Below, in pieces: positions 46,827 to 56,367 of a DNA stretch of 59,424 nucleotides; the first letter of the stretch is position 1, and each line of letters starts with the position of its first letter. Made by a program: the position numbers and the translations under genes. The stretch is from a virus: the IMG/VR virus record IMGVR_UViG_3300042879_001983, positions 1-59,424 of that record. One strand, 5' to 3'. The notes under the pieces are model-generated. The model had not been told where the DNA came from. It searched no databases and worked only from the letters and a program-made list of their open reading frames with translations.

Positions 46827-48500
46827 TCATTCCCAGCGGGCAGATCCCCAAGTTTTTTTAGCTGCCTCCTTTTTATATAGATTAGCAAAACTATTTTGTT
46901 TTACAGACATAAAAACTTGAAATTGAGGTTCTCCAGTAAGAGCACCTTTATATCTAACTTCCAACATAACGATACTTACTGGTTGTCCAGGTTTTCCAAT
47001 AATCATCTCATAAAATAATTTTGCTGCAGTAGCAGGTGGTTCAAAAGCATGAAACTTATCTGCTTGTTTAACAATTCTAAATTGCGTATTATCTGGATCA
47101 GAAAAAAGTTTTCTGAATATTTCTGCTGTAGTTCTACCCTCTTTCTCTAGCGGTGGTTTTACCTCAAGTATTTTTCCTTTTTTATAATCACCCTCACCAG
47201 TTATCAAACTAAAATGAAATGAAGTATCTTCCAAATAAGAATCCAATTTTATTTTAAAAATAGTATCTAAAAATTCTTCAAAAAATTCTTTATTATTATC
47301 GAAGTATTTTAAAAATACTCGATCCATTTCTTTAAAGTAAATATTTGGATTTCCAGAATATTTACCCTGACCCCTCAACATCTCACTCTTTTCTTTTGAA
47401 TTTGTAAATTCAGTATTACATGCCTTCAAAACTTCTTTAACATTCATCTTTTGAATGACTTTATCCTTATACTTTACATTTCCAGTTTTAATTTCCAATG
47501 CTTGTTTAAAAAACTTTTCCTTAGCTTGTTCAATTTTTTGATGTTCACCCGTTTCTTTTATAGTTTTAGTTAGAAATCCTTTAGATCCAAAGGCTGGTTT
47601 ATTGAGCAGTGTAGGTTCTGGTTCACCCAGACCCCTTTTTTTCAAAGACAATCCCCAATAGTGTTCTGCTTCGTTTTTTCCTTTAGTTTTAAATTTAACA
47701 ATAATATCTGAAGAGTTATAGTTTTGAATTGTCTTTGGACCTACATTGAATTTTTTAATTTCATTTGCCCACTTAGTTCCAGTCTGCCATACAGTGAGAA
47801 CATCGGCATTTCCAATTTGCTCTACAACATAATTTGATACTGATATTGCCTTTGCTAGATTAACTAGATCTGGTTCTTGATTTGACGAATCCGTATAGAA
47901 TCCATTCAATCCAGCAGCACCAACAACAGTTCTTGCAGATTGATATAACTTATCTACAATTTTTTTATACTCAGCAAATCTCTTAGCATCTGGTTTATTG
48001 TTAATTACCTCATAATTCACAATCATCTTTTCTTTGATTAAAGCTGCAGTCATAAGTTCATGAGGATCTTCAGATGCTCCAGACCCATTTGATATTCCTT
48101 TAGACTGCAATAATATGGTAATTGATGGTCTGTTCTTACCTTTTTCAACTACTCTAATAATAAAAGACTTTAATCCAGTTCCAGCTACAACTTCTTCAGT
48201 ATATGAAAATTGATATGCAATTTGAGGTGGAACTAATTTTACAATTTCTTTTTCTAAATTATCTTTTATACTTTCAATGTAGGACTTAAATTCTCCACGC
48301 AACCAGTCTCTTTCTTTCTTTGATTTTATTCTTGGTTTTAAAAGTAATGTGCTTTTGCTTTTAAGAACCACCATATCTTGGGATTTGTTATCCCATGGAT
48401 CTATTTCCCTATCCCCTCCCTTTTGAGATATAGAATTAAAAAACTTATTTAAGTCCCCAAACACCAAATCAATGTTTCCTTTTATTATTTCAGCAGACAT
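46827..48500 (-). CDS. large hypothetical protein, 557 residues
   Basis: I do not recognise a family. The protein is soluble, Lys-rich and mixed alpha/beta, with VVLKSKSTLLLKPRIKSKKE near the start, EDPHELMTAALIKEK in the middle and SIVMLEVRYKGALTGEPQFQ near the end. The Asp/Glu spacing with ADVLTVWQTG and HYWGLSLKKRG might belong to a nuclease-like core, but this is too weak to claim. I chose ATG 48500 because the longer frame crosses the tRNA-Ala gene. It lies immediately upstream of the nucleotidyltransferase fusion. Confidence 0.68.
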   Translation of the reverse strand: MSAEIIKGNIDLVFGDLNKFFNSISQKGGDREIDPWDNKSQDMVVLKSKSTLLLKPRIKSKKERDWLRGEFKSYIESIKDNLEKEIVKLVPPQIAYQFSYTEEVVAGTGLKSFIIRVVEKGKNRPSITILLQSKGISNGSGASEDPHELMTAALIKEKMIVNYEVINNKPDAKRFAEYKKIVDKLYQSARTVVGAAGLNGFYTDSSNQEPDLVNLAKAISVSNYVVEQIGNADVLTVWQTGTKWANEIKKFNVGPKTIQNYNSSDIIVKFKTKGKNEAEHYWGLSLKKRGLGEPEPTLLNKPAFGSKGFLTKTIKETGEHQKIEQAKEKFFKQALEIKTGNVKYKDKVIQKMNVKEVLKACNTEFTNSKEKSEMLRGQGKYSGNPNIYFKEMDRVFLKYFDNNKEFFEEFLDTIFKIKLDSYLEDTSFHFSLITGEGDYKKGKILEVKPPLEKEGRTTAEIFRKLFSDPDNTQFRIVKQADKFHAFEPPATAAKLFYEMIIGKPGQPVSIVMLEVRYKGALTGEPQFQVFMSVKQNSFANLYKKEAAKKTWGSARWE

Positions 48501-48528
48501 TGAACTAAAGTCTTTTAGATATTTAGAA

Positions 48529-48601
48529 TGGAGAATAGGAGACTTGAACTCCTGACACCCGCCTTGCAAAGGCGATGCTCTACCAACTGAGCTAATTCCC
48601 C
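48529..48601 (-). tRNA. tRNA-Ala(TGC)
   Basis: A 73-nt cloverleaf: acceptor GGGGAAT/ATTCTCC with a G-T pair, anticodon stem CGCC/GGCG with loop TTTGCAA (anticodon TGC) and T-loop TTCAAGT; discriminator A. It lies 28 bases upstream of the large gene and shares its promoter. Confidence 0.95.
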
Positions 48602-48662
48602 AGATGGATTAAGTGTGATACACCTCAAGGATATAACAGGGACTTAACCTCTATCAGTATAT

Positions 48663-48697
48663 ATTATAAAACCCCTCAACTAAGAAGTCAAGGGGTT
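48663..48697 (-). promoter_or_regulatory. promoter embedded in a terminator hairpin
   Basis: TTGACT (48691-48686) and TATAAT (48668-48663) are 17 bases apart. AACCCCT/AGGGGTT (48670-48697) forms a stem ending in TTTATAAT. The same bases would end the upstream transcript and start the tRNA-Ala transcript. Confidence 0.75.
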
Positions 48698-48721
48698 AGA
48701 GCAACCTTCCGTGGTTATTTA

Positions 48722-49291
48722 TTACTTGTTTTCTCTTTGTCTCTTGATGTAAGCATCAAGTTCTGCCTTTCTTTGCTCAGGTGACTTTTTCGCTTCCTTT
48801 TCTCTATGAGATTTCAATGCAGCCTGAAATGCAGGATCATTGTTTGGTTTGGATTGCTTATAAACATTCATAGGTCCTGAAGCAGGACGACCTCTTGGAT
48901 CCATACGAGTTTCAACAATTGTATCAATATCTTCTTTAGTTAATGAAACCATCATCTCTTGTGCTTCTTCCAGAGTTTCTGCAAATCCCTCAACACAAAG
49001 AAACTCAAGAACTAAATCAAAGATATCAAACTCTTCCTTGCTTAGTTTAACAGTCCTTTCCTTTGCTCTCAACTTACCAACTTTGGAATAGATACGAGAT
49101 GCTTGTTGTGCCTTTTTAGAAGCAGTCTCTCTATCTCCAGCAATAGATGCTTTTCTTCTTATTTCATCCGCCTTTTGTGATGCAGTCAGAGCAAGATTCG
49201 CGGATATCTCATCAAGTTGCTCAGTCTCTTCTTGATCTAAGTAAACTTGCTGATATGCTTCATTCAGACTTTGAAAAAGTTTTGGATCCAT
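48722..49291 (-). CDS. protein with internal-protein terminal modules
   Basis: It begins MDPKLFQSLNEAYQQVYLDQ, like the gene at 35916 (LQEAYSQVY). FDIFDLVLEFLCVEGFAETL and EEAQEMMVSLTKEDIDTIVE correspond to the other gene's C-terminal module. Between the modules lies a helical, Ala/Lys-rich stretch, and the end is basic (KKSPEQRKAELDAYIKRQRE). A consensus late promoter 22 bases upstream supports late, virion-related expression. The function is unknown. Confidence 0.65.
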   Translation of the reverse strand: MDPKLFQSLNEAYQQVYLDQEETEQLDEISANLALTASQKADEIRRKASIAGDRETASKKAQQASRIYSKVGKLRAKERTVKLSKEEFDIFDLVLEFLCVEGFAETLEEAQEMMVSLTKEDIDTIVETRMDPRGRPASGPMNVYKQSKPNNDPAFQAALKSHREKEAKKSPEQRKAELDAYIKRQRENK

Positions 49292-49312
49292 TTCATTAAA
49301 AACCTTTTCAAA

Positions 49313-49320
49313 TATTTATA
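49313..49320 (-). promoter_or_regulatory. consensus late promoter TATAAATA
   Basis: An exact late box that continues the T-run of the terminator of the polymerase operon. Confidence 0.8.
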
Positions 49321-49345
49321 AAAAAATATCCCCAAGATGGGGATA
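49321..49345 (-). terminator. terminator of the polymerase operon
   Basis: TATCCCC and GGGGATA pair (7 bp) around a 5-base loop, with six Ts following, then TATAAATA. Confidence 0.85.
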
Positions 49346-49349
49346 CTGA

Positions 49350-49529
49350 TCACTCAAGAATTACTTTTTCAAGTTCTTGATCAAGGTTGCTCATAAGATT
49401 ACGCAATCTTACGATTCTTTCTGGAGCATATTCTTTGCTATACCCAGCAACAGAACTATCCAATACTTGAAGTAATTCAAGTGCAGTCTTAGAATCTAAT
49501 TTAAGAGTAACTTGTTTTTCTTTAGTCAT
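49350..49529 (-). CDS. 59-residue hypothetical protein, last gene of the polymerase operon
   Basis: The N-terminus MTKEKQVTLKLDSKTALELL and RLRNLMSNLDQELEKVILE give two helices. It overlaps the mazG stop by 4 bases and ends just before the operon terminator. I recall similar cyanophage proteins with no assigned role. Confidence 0.65.
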   Translation of the reverse strand: MTKEKQVTLKLDSKTALELLQVLDSSVAGYSKEYAPERIVRLRNLMSNLDQELEKVILE

Positions 49530-49945
49530 CGGTCATCAGCAGCACGGTTTTCAGAAAAATAAACATCAAAAGCGCCTTCAGGATAACGCTTAAGAAGTTT
49601 CTGCACATTACGGGCAACTACATCATCAAGTGTAGTATCCAATGCAATACATGCCTGAGCAACATACCACATGATATCACCCAGTTCAATGATTAGATGT
49701 TCACGATTATCCTCATTATAAGGTTTGCCCTGGAACACCATTTTCTTGACGATTTCCATGAACTCACCGCCTTCGGCATTGATGCCAACCGAAGCAGTCA
49801 AAAGACGTTCAATGTTAGCACCTTTCTCATCAAGTTCAACCAAACGATCAGAAAGAGCAAGAAAGTCTTTGGATGCATCTGAAGTCACAGCATCCACAAA
49901 CTCAGCATACTTATTAAAATTAACTTGTTTTGCGGTTTCAGTCAT
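49526..49945 (-). CDS. mazG: MazG-like nucleotide pyrophosphohydrolase
   Basis: MazG hydrolyses (d)NTPs to monophosphates; phage versions were once proposed to lower ppGpp but prefer deoxynucleotides in published work. VGINAEGGEFMEIVKKMVF with ExxE and HLIIELGDIMWYVAQACIAL with ExxD form the metal site. At 139 residues it is a single-domain form. It is a widespread cyanophage accessory gene. It lies within the replication operon, so it is expected to be expressed early. Confidence 0.92.
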   Translation of the reverse strand: MTETAKQVNFNKYAEFVDAVTSDASKDFLALSDRLVELDEKGANIERLLTASVGINAEGGEFMEIVKKMVFQGKPYNEDNREHLIIELGDIMWYVAQACIALDTTLDDVVARNVQKLLKRYPEGAFDVYFSENRAADDR

Positions 49946-49955
49946 AGTAAATTAA

Positions 49956-50243
49956 TTACACAATAAATTCTTGTAAGTCGTTTTCTTTTAATTTATTTTG
50001 ATGAGGTTTAAGTTTTTTAGGAGTTGGTTTTTTAGCAACAACCACTTCACTTGTAGGAAGTTGTTTTGGAATTTCAATATCAACAACCTGCCCCATCAAA
50101 AATTGATTTCTTGTAATTGTTCTATTTGCAGGATCAAAAGAAACCATCATCAGAGCATCTTGTTCATCTGCACAATCACAAATTTTTCTTCCAGTTCTTT
50201 TATCAATCACTGAAAAGTTATCATCGGACTGATATTTCTTCAA
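49956..50243 (-). CDS. hypothetical protein, 95 residues
   Basis: MKKYQSDDNFSVIDKRTGRK and CDCADEQDALMMVSFDPANR form a compact beta-rich start; the end is basic and Pro/Lys-rich (VVVAKKPTPKKLKPHQNKLK). It overlaps the gp41 stop by 4 bases. A helicase-associated or single-strand-binding accessory role is only a guess. Confidence 0.6.
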   Translation of the reverse strand: MKKYQSDDNFSVIDKRTGRKICDCADEQDALMMVSFDPANRTITRNQFLMGQVVDIEIPKQLPTSEVVVAKKPTPKKLKPHQNKLKENDLQEFIV

Positions 50244-51616
50244 AACTTAAATCCCTCAAATGATTTTTTAGGTTTTCTTTCTTCATTATCATACTCTTCT
50301 TCTTGTCCAGAGTCAAGTATATCCGATTGAGCACTTTGTTCACAATCATAAAGTCGCATCTTTGCACGATCAATACCAACAACAAATCGTTTATAAATGG
50401 TTGGATCGTTATATCGATTCTTAAGTTGTTTTACCAATATTTGTCCCAAACCCTCCAACTCTTCTGTGCTAATAAGGGCAAACATAAGATCAGCAGTAGC
50501 AGGGAGACCAAAGGACTCAGAAGTATCAGTAAGTTCAACATCGCTACTACCGTAACCGCTACGAGTGGTTTGAGTAGCAGATACGATTGGTACGTTGAAT
50601 TCAACTGCAAGTCCTCTAAGTTCTTCAGCAATTGCCTTGACAAATGTATAAGAATTAATGTTACTGTTTCCGCGATACCTAGAGGAAGCACAAATATTAA
50701 GGTAATCAATGAAAATAATATCAGGTCTAAATGACTTCTTAAGTAGAAGTTCATTGAGAAGTGCTTTAAAGTGTCCAGCATGAGCGGATGCCGTTGGGTA
50801 TTCTTTAATTATAAGAGTGCCCTGAGTTTTCTTTGCAAGATTTGTAACCTTACTCTCAAACATCTGTTTTGGAAGATCTGCAATATCTTGAATTGGAACG
50901 TTCAAAAGATTCGCATCAATTCGCTCAGCAATTCGTTCTTCCGCCATTTCAAGAGTGATATAGAGAACGTTCCTGCCTTGCAATAGGACGGAACTAGCCA
51001 CATGACACATGAATAGCGATTTCCCAACGCCCGTCCCAGCAAGAGCGATGTTGAGAGTCTTATTAGGGAGACCACCTTTTGTAATCTTATTGAAATATTC
51101 CAGATCAAATTCGATCTTATCTTCCTTTTTATGATAGGATTCATAACGTTTTTCGTAGTCTAGCAGATAATCATGGCCAATATGAGTATCAAAAGATACT
51201 GCAAGAGCATCGGATAGAATAGTTGGAATTGAATCTCTTCCTCGTTTATCATCTTTACCATCAGCAATATGAATTGATTCCATCAGTGCAAGATAAATTG
51301 CACGATCACGGCACCACTTTTCAGTAGTATCTATTAACCAATTTATTTCTACAGGAATATCCTCAAGACAATCAATAAGATGAATGACTTCTTTAAAAGA
51401 AGTATCATTAATATCCTTACGTTTTTCTACTTCAATACAAAGAACTTCTTTTGTTGGAAGTTCATTATACTGCTCTAAAAAAGAAAAGATTTCTTCAAAG
51501 ACAATTTTTTGATTAATATCTTCAAAATATTCTGGTTTAATAAACGGTATAACTTTTCTTACATAATCCTCCAAATAAAGTAAATTTCTAAGAATCAAAA
51601 ATTCAATCTTTTCCAT
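50240..51616 (-). CDS. 41: replicative DNA helicase, T4 gp41-like
   Basis: A DnaB-type hexameric helicase moving 5'-3' on the lagging strand with the gp61 primase. NIALAGTGVGKSLFMCHVAS is the Walker A loop, RPDIIFIDYLNICASSRYRG the Walker B region, and VPIVSATQTTRSGY a DnaB motif with the Gln sensor. At 458 residues it matches T4 gp41 in length. It sits between the 2OG oxygenase gene and the small gene before mazG. Confidence 0.95.
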   Translation of the reverse strand: MEKIEFLILRNLLYLEDYVRKVIPFIKPEYFEDINQKIVFEEIFSFLEQYNELPTKEVLCIEVEKRKDINDTSFKEVIHLIDCLEDIPVEINWLIDTTEKWCRDRAIYLALMESIHIADGKDDKRGRDSIPTILSDALAVSFDTHIGHDYLLDYEKRYESYHKKEDKIEFDLEYFNKITKGGLPNKTLNIALAGTGVGKSLFMCHVASSVLLQGRNVLYITLEMAEERIAERIDANLLNVPIQDIADLPKQMFESKVTNLAKKTQGTLIIKEYPTASAHAGHFKALLNELLLKKSFRPDIIFIDYLNICASSRYRGNSNINSYTFVKAIAEELRGLAVEFNVPIVSATQTTRSGYGSSDVELTDTSESFGLPATADLMFALISTEELEGLGQILVKQLKNRYNDPTIYKRFVVGIDRAKMRLYDCEQSAQSDILDSGQEEEYDNEERKPKKSFEGFKF

Positions 51617-52176
51617 TACTGATAATGCAAATAAGTGCTCAAGAGATACTTTTCGTTACTAATTGGAGGCATTCCTTTATGAGGAAATATCCACAGGGGG
51701 GGAAAAACTAACAAAGTTCCCTTCCGAGGTTTAATTATAACATCACTAAAGATTGTTTCTCCACCCTCATTCACATCGTTTAAATACCACATAAATGATA
51801 AGTAGCGAACTGCGCTTGAATGATCAGTTACATCGACATGAGTATCAAACATATCGTTTCCATCATTCATGTACCTTTTAATTCTAAACTCCTCAAAGTT
51901 ATGTTCTTGTGGGAAACATCTTTTATCAACATGTTCATAATATAAATTTCTATAGTGAAAAACTTCAGAAATCAAATAATTATGAACTGCATTCAAATCT
52001 TGAGAGTCAGATATATTTTCGGTTAAATTGTACTGTGTAAAGTTTGGAGTCTTGTTTTCTTCGACTCTTTCTTGTTTATTCTCGTTAGATTCAAAAGTCT
52101 TTACCAAAAAATCACACACGTTTTCTGGTAAAGCACTATCATAGGTTTTAATAAAATCTCTAAGTTCAAGAGCCAT
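51616..52176 (-). CDS. 2OG-Fe(II) oxygenase
   Basis: The 186 residues have the double-stranded beta-helix signature: [13 protein letters not shown] with Hx[21 protein letters not shown], then [20 protein letters not shown] with the third His. Prolyl-hydroxylase-like oxygenases use 2-oxoglutarate and O2 to hydroxylate proteins or small molecules. The substrate is unknown. I chose ATG 52176; the gene overlaps the uvsX stop by 11 bases and abuts gp41, an unusual position inside a replication operon. Confidence 0.85.
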   Translation of the reverse strand: MALELRDFIKTYDSALPENVCDFLVKTFESNENKQERVEENKTPNFTQYNLTENISDSQDLNAVHNYLISEVFHYRNLYYEHVDKRCFPQEHNFEEFRIKRYMNDGNDMFDTHVDVTDHSSAVRYLSFMWYLNDVNEGGETIFSDVIIKPRKGTLLVFPPLWIFPHKGMPPISNEKYLLSTYLHYQ

Positions 52177-53170
52177 AGGAAAATTCGCCTTTAGCAATCA
52201 CATCCAATTTTTCCATTACTTCTTCAGTAAAGTATTCTTCTGGATTTGAAAGAATTTGCTTAGCGTAAATTTTCTTACCATCAATCTCATAGCGTCCTGC
52301 TACATTCTTCCAGAGTCCACCAATCTCACCAAGTTCCAGAAGACCATAGTAACGATCAAGGCCGCGCTCATCATAATACAGACGGACTTCAACATCTTTG
52401 TTCTCCTTACTCAAACGCGATTTAGCAGTCTTAGCTTTGATAATATTTCCGACCACTTCCGTTCCATCCTTTTCTTTCTTTTTGCTGAGATAAATGATCG
52501 TACTTGCTGCGTACTTGAGTCCGCTGCCGCCGCCCATTTCTTTAGTTGGTACATAAGATCCGATAACATCATAAGTGTGGTTAGTAACAATCATTGGAAT
52601 ATTTGCTTGACCAAGTTTTAAGGTAAGCATACGAAATGCGCCCTTGATAAGTTGTGATTTGGTCATATCACGAACTTCCTTATCATTCAGAGCATCATTA
52701 ATCTCTTTACTTGTGGAAAGCATTCCCAAAGAGTCTAACACAAACATACAAGGACTGCGTTCACCTTCAGGTTTCTTCATATAAAGATCTACTGCTTTGA
52801 GCGCCTTTGTACGAAACTCTTCGACAGTAACAACATTAACAACAACCAAACGAGTAGTATCAATTCCACGAGATTCTAATAGAGATTTAGTAATAGCAGC
52901 CTCAGTATCAAAGTAGAGGCAGTAACCATCGGAATGAGTATCAAGAAAGTTCTTAACAACGGCGAGAGAGAAAAAAGTCTTTCCAGTAGAAGACTCTCCA
53001 GCAATAGCAGTAATTTTATTCCCAGATACACCACCAAATACACTACCTGAAACCAGTGCATTAAAAATGTATGAACCCGTATCAACATAACTTTCAGTCT
53101 CATCAATATCAGAGGCGAGTTGCGTGTACTCTCCACCAATTTCTTTTACAATATCTTTAAGAAAGTCCAT
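52166..53170 (-). CDS. uvsX: UvsX recombinase (RecA-like)
   Basis: UvsX coats single-stranded DNA and exchanges strands for recombination-dependent replication. [20 protein letters not shown] is the Walker A loop, [19 protein letters not shown] the Walker B region, and [20 protein letters not shown] the L2-like segment. At 334 residues it is slightly shorter than T4 UvsX. I chose ATG 53170; a TTG five codons earlier is open. Confidence 0.95.
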   Translation of the reverse strand: MDFLKDIVKEIGGEYTQLASDIDETESYVDTGSYIFNALVSGSVFGGVSGNKITAIAGESSTGKTFFSLAVVKNFLDTHSDGYCLYFDTEAAITKSLLESRGIDTTRLVVVNVVTVEEFRTKALKAVDLYMKKPEGERSPCMFVLDSLGMLSTSKEINDALNDKEVRDMTKSQLIKGAFRMLTLKLGQANIPMIVTNHTYDVIGSYVPTKEMGGGSGLKYAASTIIYLSKKKEKDGTEVVGNIIKAKTAKSRLSKENKDVEVRLYYDERGLDRYYGLLELGEIGGLWKNVAGRYEIDGKKIYAKQILSNPEEYFTEEVMEKLDVIAKGEFSYGS

Positions 53171-53171
53171 A

Positions 53172-53711
53172 TCAACCAATATCAATTTTCCAATTTTTTA
53201 CATCAGTATCACCTTGTCTGGTGATAGTAAGTTCAGTTCCATCATCAAAAGCATCTAGCACTCCAGCAGAATGTCCTTCATACAAAGAATATTCCTGATA
53301 GTAAGTATCATCACTTTTTTGAATAGAGAACCAAGGACATCCAACTGTCGGATTAGTCACACAAATAAGAAGTGCTTTACCAATCGCATCTCCACGACTA
53401 GTAACTCTTTGAATACGAACATAAACGTCCATACTATTCACCCAATTACTGATACCATCAACAATATCAGCAACAACATCTTCACTAATACCACCAACAG
53501 TAGTAGAACCAGAGACTTCTGGATACGGAGTCATTACATTGGTAGTCTTATCCATATAAACAATTGTCTTTGTTTCTGGACTAGGAGTTGCCATTTTAAT
53601 TTGATAGAAGACATCATCTCCCCATCCATCACTGTTTCTGACCATTACATCAGTGTCTTTTCTCATCCAAGCAGTTAATCTGTTAAAAATAGATACTAGT
53701 TTTTTCATCAT
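53172..53711 (-). CDS. hypothetical protein between polymerase and uvsX
   Basis: The 179 residues begin [20 protein letters not shown] and are mostly beta-rich and polar ([40 protein letters not shown]). Its stop is 2 bases from the uvsX start. No family is recognised. Its place in the replication operon suggests a DNA-related role, but nothing in the sequence proves it. Confidence 0.65.
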   Translation of the reverse strand: MMKKLVSIFNRLTAWMRKDTDVMVRNSDGWGDDVFYQIKMATPSPETKTIVYMDKTTNVMTPYPEVSGSTTVGGISEDVVADIVDGISNWVNSMDVYVRIQRVTSRGDAIGKALLICVTNPTVGCPWFSIQKSDDTYYQEYSLYEGHSAGVLDAFDDGTELTITRQGDTDVKNWKIDIG

Positions 53712-53872
53712 GCTACCATTCCGTATTCTTCACGAAGTATTTGTTTATAGGGTAAACCTTGTTGCCTAAGTTCTCTTACCAATTTTAGTTTTTGGTATAA
53801 TGCTGCATTACCGCCAAGAGTTAGAGCACTTATAATAGTATTTAATTCTTCATCATTAATAGGCAAATCCAT
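53708..53872 (-). CDS. 54-residue helical hypothetical protein
   Basis: MDLPINDEELNTIISALTLG and GGNAALYQKLKLVRELRQQG are consistent with a small helical domain. It starts at a TAATG overlap with the polymerase stop and ends in an ATGATG overlap with the next gene, so coupling on both sides is strong. The function is unknown. Confidence 0.68.
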   Translation of the reverse strand: MDLPINDEELNTIISALTLGGNAALYQKLKLVRELRQQGLPYKQILREEYGMVA

Positions 53873-56367
53873 TAGGCAAAAAATAATTCAAGGTTTACAG
53901 TTTTTTCTACATTCCACCCAATAATATCAAGAATTGACTTAAGTGGGTCAAGGAAACTCTTTTCAAATTGTAGTTCATAGTCGATGTATTTGTCAAGACC
54001 GAGTTCCTTGGGAAAGTCTTGAATAAATGAAATTACATTTTCCTGAATAATATTTGGTTTTTTTAGAAACAGGTATTTAACTTTTTCACCATTATTGATA
54101 AGAGAATACTTGTGTGTAAGTTTTTTCTCTTTCACATGATGATTAAACAAAAGTGCTCCACGAACATGAATTGGAGTTTTGGGAGCATAAATGTTTGACG
54201 AAGATTGATATTTACGAATGTCTGAAGCAGTTCTAGGAAAAGCAATTTCTTCTGGGGGAAGAGATTTAAACTTGGTTCGGCATTGATCAATGAACTCAAT
54301 CACTTCATCTTCAGTTCCATTCATCATCAACTTAAGTCCATCCTTAATCATCTTACGGCAAGGAGCAGGAGTTGAAGATTTAATTGCTTCAATACCCATG
54401 ATCTTAAGTTTAGGTTCTTCATAACGAACACCTTCACTATCCCAAACGTTAAGAATATATCGCTTCTTTGCAGTCCAAATACCACGATCAGCAATATTCT
54501 CACGCTTCATCTGCATCTTCTGGTCATATGCATTCACATAGGTCGCCAGTTCTTGGTAGCAACCTTCAATATACTTTTCAAGTTCCACCGTACAGACCTT
54601 ATCAAGGAACGAAACAATGCTTTGAGAAGTTTTCTCTCTTCCTTTGAATACAGTTTCAACCAGAGGACCCATATTAAGATAAATGGAGTCAGTATCTGAA
54701 GCAATAACATAATCTTCACCATCCGTTTTAAGAATCTTATTCAGATAAGCATTCATCTTGTCTTCAATCCAACGAATCGAAACTTGACCAGACAAAGTGA
54801 TTGCTTCAGCATTTGCTAGTTTATAGTACCTGAAATACTGATTACCGATAGCACCATAAGCAGAGTTAAGTTGAATCTTCCTCGCCATTTGGATGTTATT
54901 GCATCTTGCAATCTCTTTAACCAATTGCTTGTCCTTAGTCTTTTCATATTCTTGCTTTGCCGCAAGCATTTTCTTTTTATAAATGGTGCGATCTTTATAG
55001 ATTTTCTCCATCAATTCTGGAAGGAATCCACGCACATCCTTGCGGAACATTGCTCCGTTAGCACATACAGCATAGTCTTTGTAGAGTTCAAAATTAATTT
55101 GTTGATTTAAAATTTTATCTACAGTTACAGTTGGATGCCTCTCTTCCAGAAGAGTTTCTGGCGAGATGTTATACTGCATGATTAAGTGCGGATATAGAGA
55201 GTTAAGGTCAAAAGATACAACCCAGTCATATTTTCCAGGAACAGGTTCCTTTACATAAGCACCAGCATATTTTTCATCTTTAGATGTCCTCTCCTTTGGC
55301 GGAATAACAATATCTCTTTTCTTGAGATAATTGTAGATAATATTATCCCACATGCGAACTTGGTAGAATACATCACCATAATTTACTTTAGCGTCATACG
55401 CCATAGTAATTGCAAGTTCGATCAATTTCATCTTGTCTTCCAAACGGTCAACAAGTTCTACGTCAACGATGTTGTACTCCACAAACTTCTGCCAGTTTTG
55501 AGTATAAAAATCTTTAAACGTATCAAACTCAGAGTGGTCAAGTTTTTTCTGACCTAACTCCACATTTGCAATATGATCAAGACGATATGATTCTTGGTTG
55601 GTGTATGTGAATTTCTTATAAAGATCGAGGTAGTCTAGTTGAGTAATTCCGCCAACGTCATAGACAATTTGCTTTCTACCATTCACAAAAATTTCATCTT
55701 GAGTAACCAAACCCCAAGGAGAAAATCTTTTCATTTGACGTTCTCCAAGAACTCTACTCAAACGCCCACAAATATAAGGAACGTCATACATTTGAATATT
55801 CCACCCAGTAATTACTTCTGGAATATTTGCATCCCAATAGTTAATAAAGTTACTCAAAAGTTGATGCTCAGTATTACACTGAATATACTTAACGTTTTTT
55901 TGCTTGTTTACAAATGGATGAATGCCCCAGGTTACAATTTCTTTGGTGGTATAGTCTTGGATTGTGATAGTGAGAATTTCTTCGCAGCAAGATTCTGTAT
56001 CTGGAAATCCTTGTTCTGCTGCCACCTCAATATCAATAGTAGTTAGTTTAATTTTTGAAATATCAAATTGAATTTCATCTTCTGGATATTTGTCTGAGAT
56101 ATACTGAGCAATGTACCTATCATTGCCGTAAATACGAAACCCATCTACATCCTCGTACTTTTTATAAAATTCTCTACAGTCTCTTACAAATCCTGGTTGA
56201 ATTGGTTCAACGTGCTCTCCATCAAGAGTTTTATATTTGGTTTTCTTTTTAGAAGGTACAAACAAAGTTGGAATGTACTCCTCTTTGAACATCACATGTT
56301 TTCCGTTATCAAATCCTCTAACAAGGAATTGATTACCGATCATTTGCACGTTAGTATAAAATCTCAT
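53872..56367 (-). CDS. 43: DNA polymerase, T4 gp43-like (family B)
   Basis: This replicative polymerase has 3'-5' proofreading. The exonuclease site is seen in KLTTIDIEVAAEQGFPD (DxE) and in the NIVDVELVDRLEDKM region; polymerase motif A is VSFDLNSLYPHLIMQYN, motif B KIQLNSAYGAIGNQYFRYY, and motif C YVIASDTDSIYLNMG with DTDS. At 831 residues it is a little shorter than T4 gp43. The C-terminal ELFFA end is a likely clamp-binding peptide. It overlaps neighbours on both sides. Confidence 0.98.
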   Translation of the reverse strand: MRFYTNVQMIGNQFLVRGFDNGKHVMFKEEYIPTLFVPSKKKTKYKTLDGEHVEPIQPGFVRDCREFYKKYEDVDGFRIYGNDRYIAQYISDKYPEDEIQFDISKIKLTTIDIEVAAEQGFPDTESCCEEILTITIQDYTTKEIVTWGIHPFVNKQKNVKYIQCNTEHQLLSNFINYWDANIPEVITGWNIQMYDVPYICGRLSRVLGERQMKRFSPWGLVTQDEIFVNGRKQIVYDVGGITQLDYLDLYKKFTYTNQESYRLDHIANVELGQKKLDHSEFDTFKDFYTQNWQKFVEYNIVDVELVDRLEDKMKLIELAITMAYDAKVNYGDVFYQVRMWDNIIYNYLKKRDIVIPPKERTSKDEKYAGAYVKEPVPGKYDWVVSFDLNSLYPHLIMQYNISPETLLEERHPTVTVDKILNQQINFELYKDYAVCANGAMFRKDVRGFLPELMEKIYKDRTIYKKKMLAAKQEYEKTKDKQLVKEIARCNNIQMARKIQLNSAYGAIGNQYFRYYKLANAEAITLSGQVSIRWIEDKMNAYLNKILKTDGEDYVIASDTDSIYLNMGPLVETVFKGREKTSQSIVSFLDKVCTVELEKYIEGCYQELATYVNAYDQKMQMKRENIADRGIWTAKKRYILNVWDSEGVRYEEPKLKIMGIEAIKSSTPAPCRKMIKDGLKLMMNGTEDEVIEFIDQCRTKFKSLPPEEIAFPRTASDIRKYQSSSNIYAPKTPIHVRGALLFNHHVKEKKLTHKYSLINNGEKVKYLFLKKPNIIQENVISFIQDFPKELGLDKYIDYELQFEKSFLDPLKSILDIIGWNVEKTVNLELFFA

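Noticed and set aside
48501-48569. N-terminal extension of the 557-residue protein
   Set aside because: It would read through tRNA-Ala; the inner ATG is more likely.
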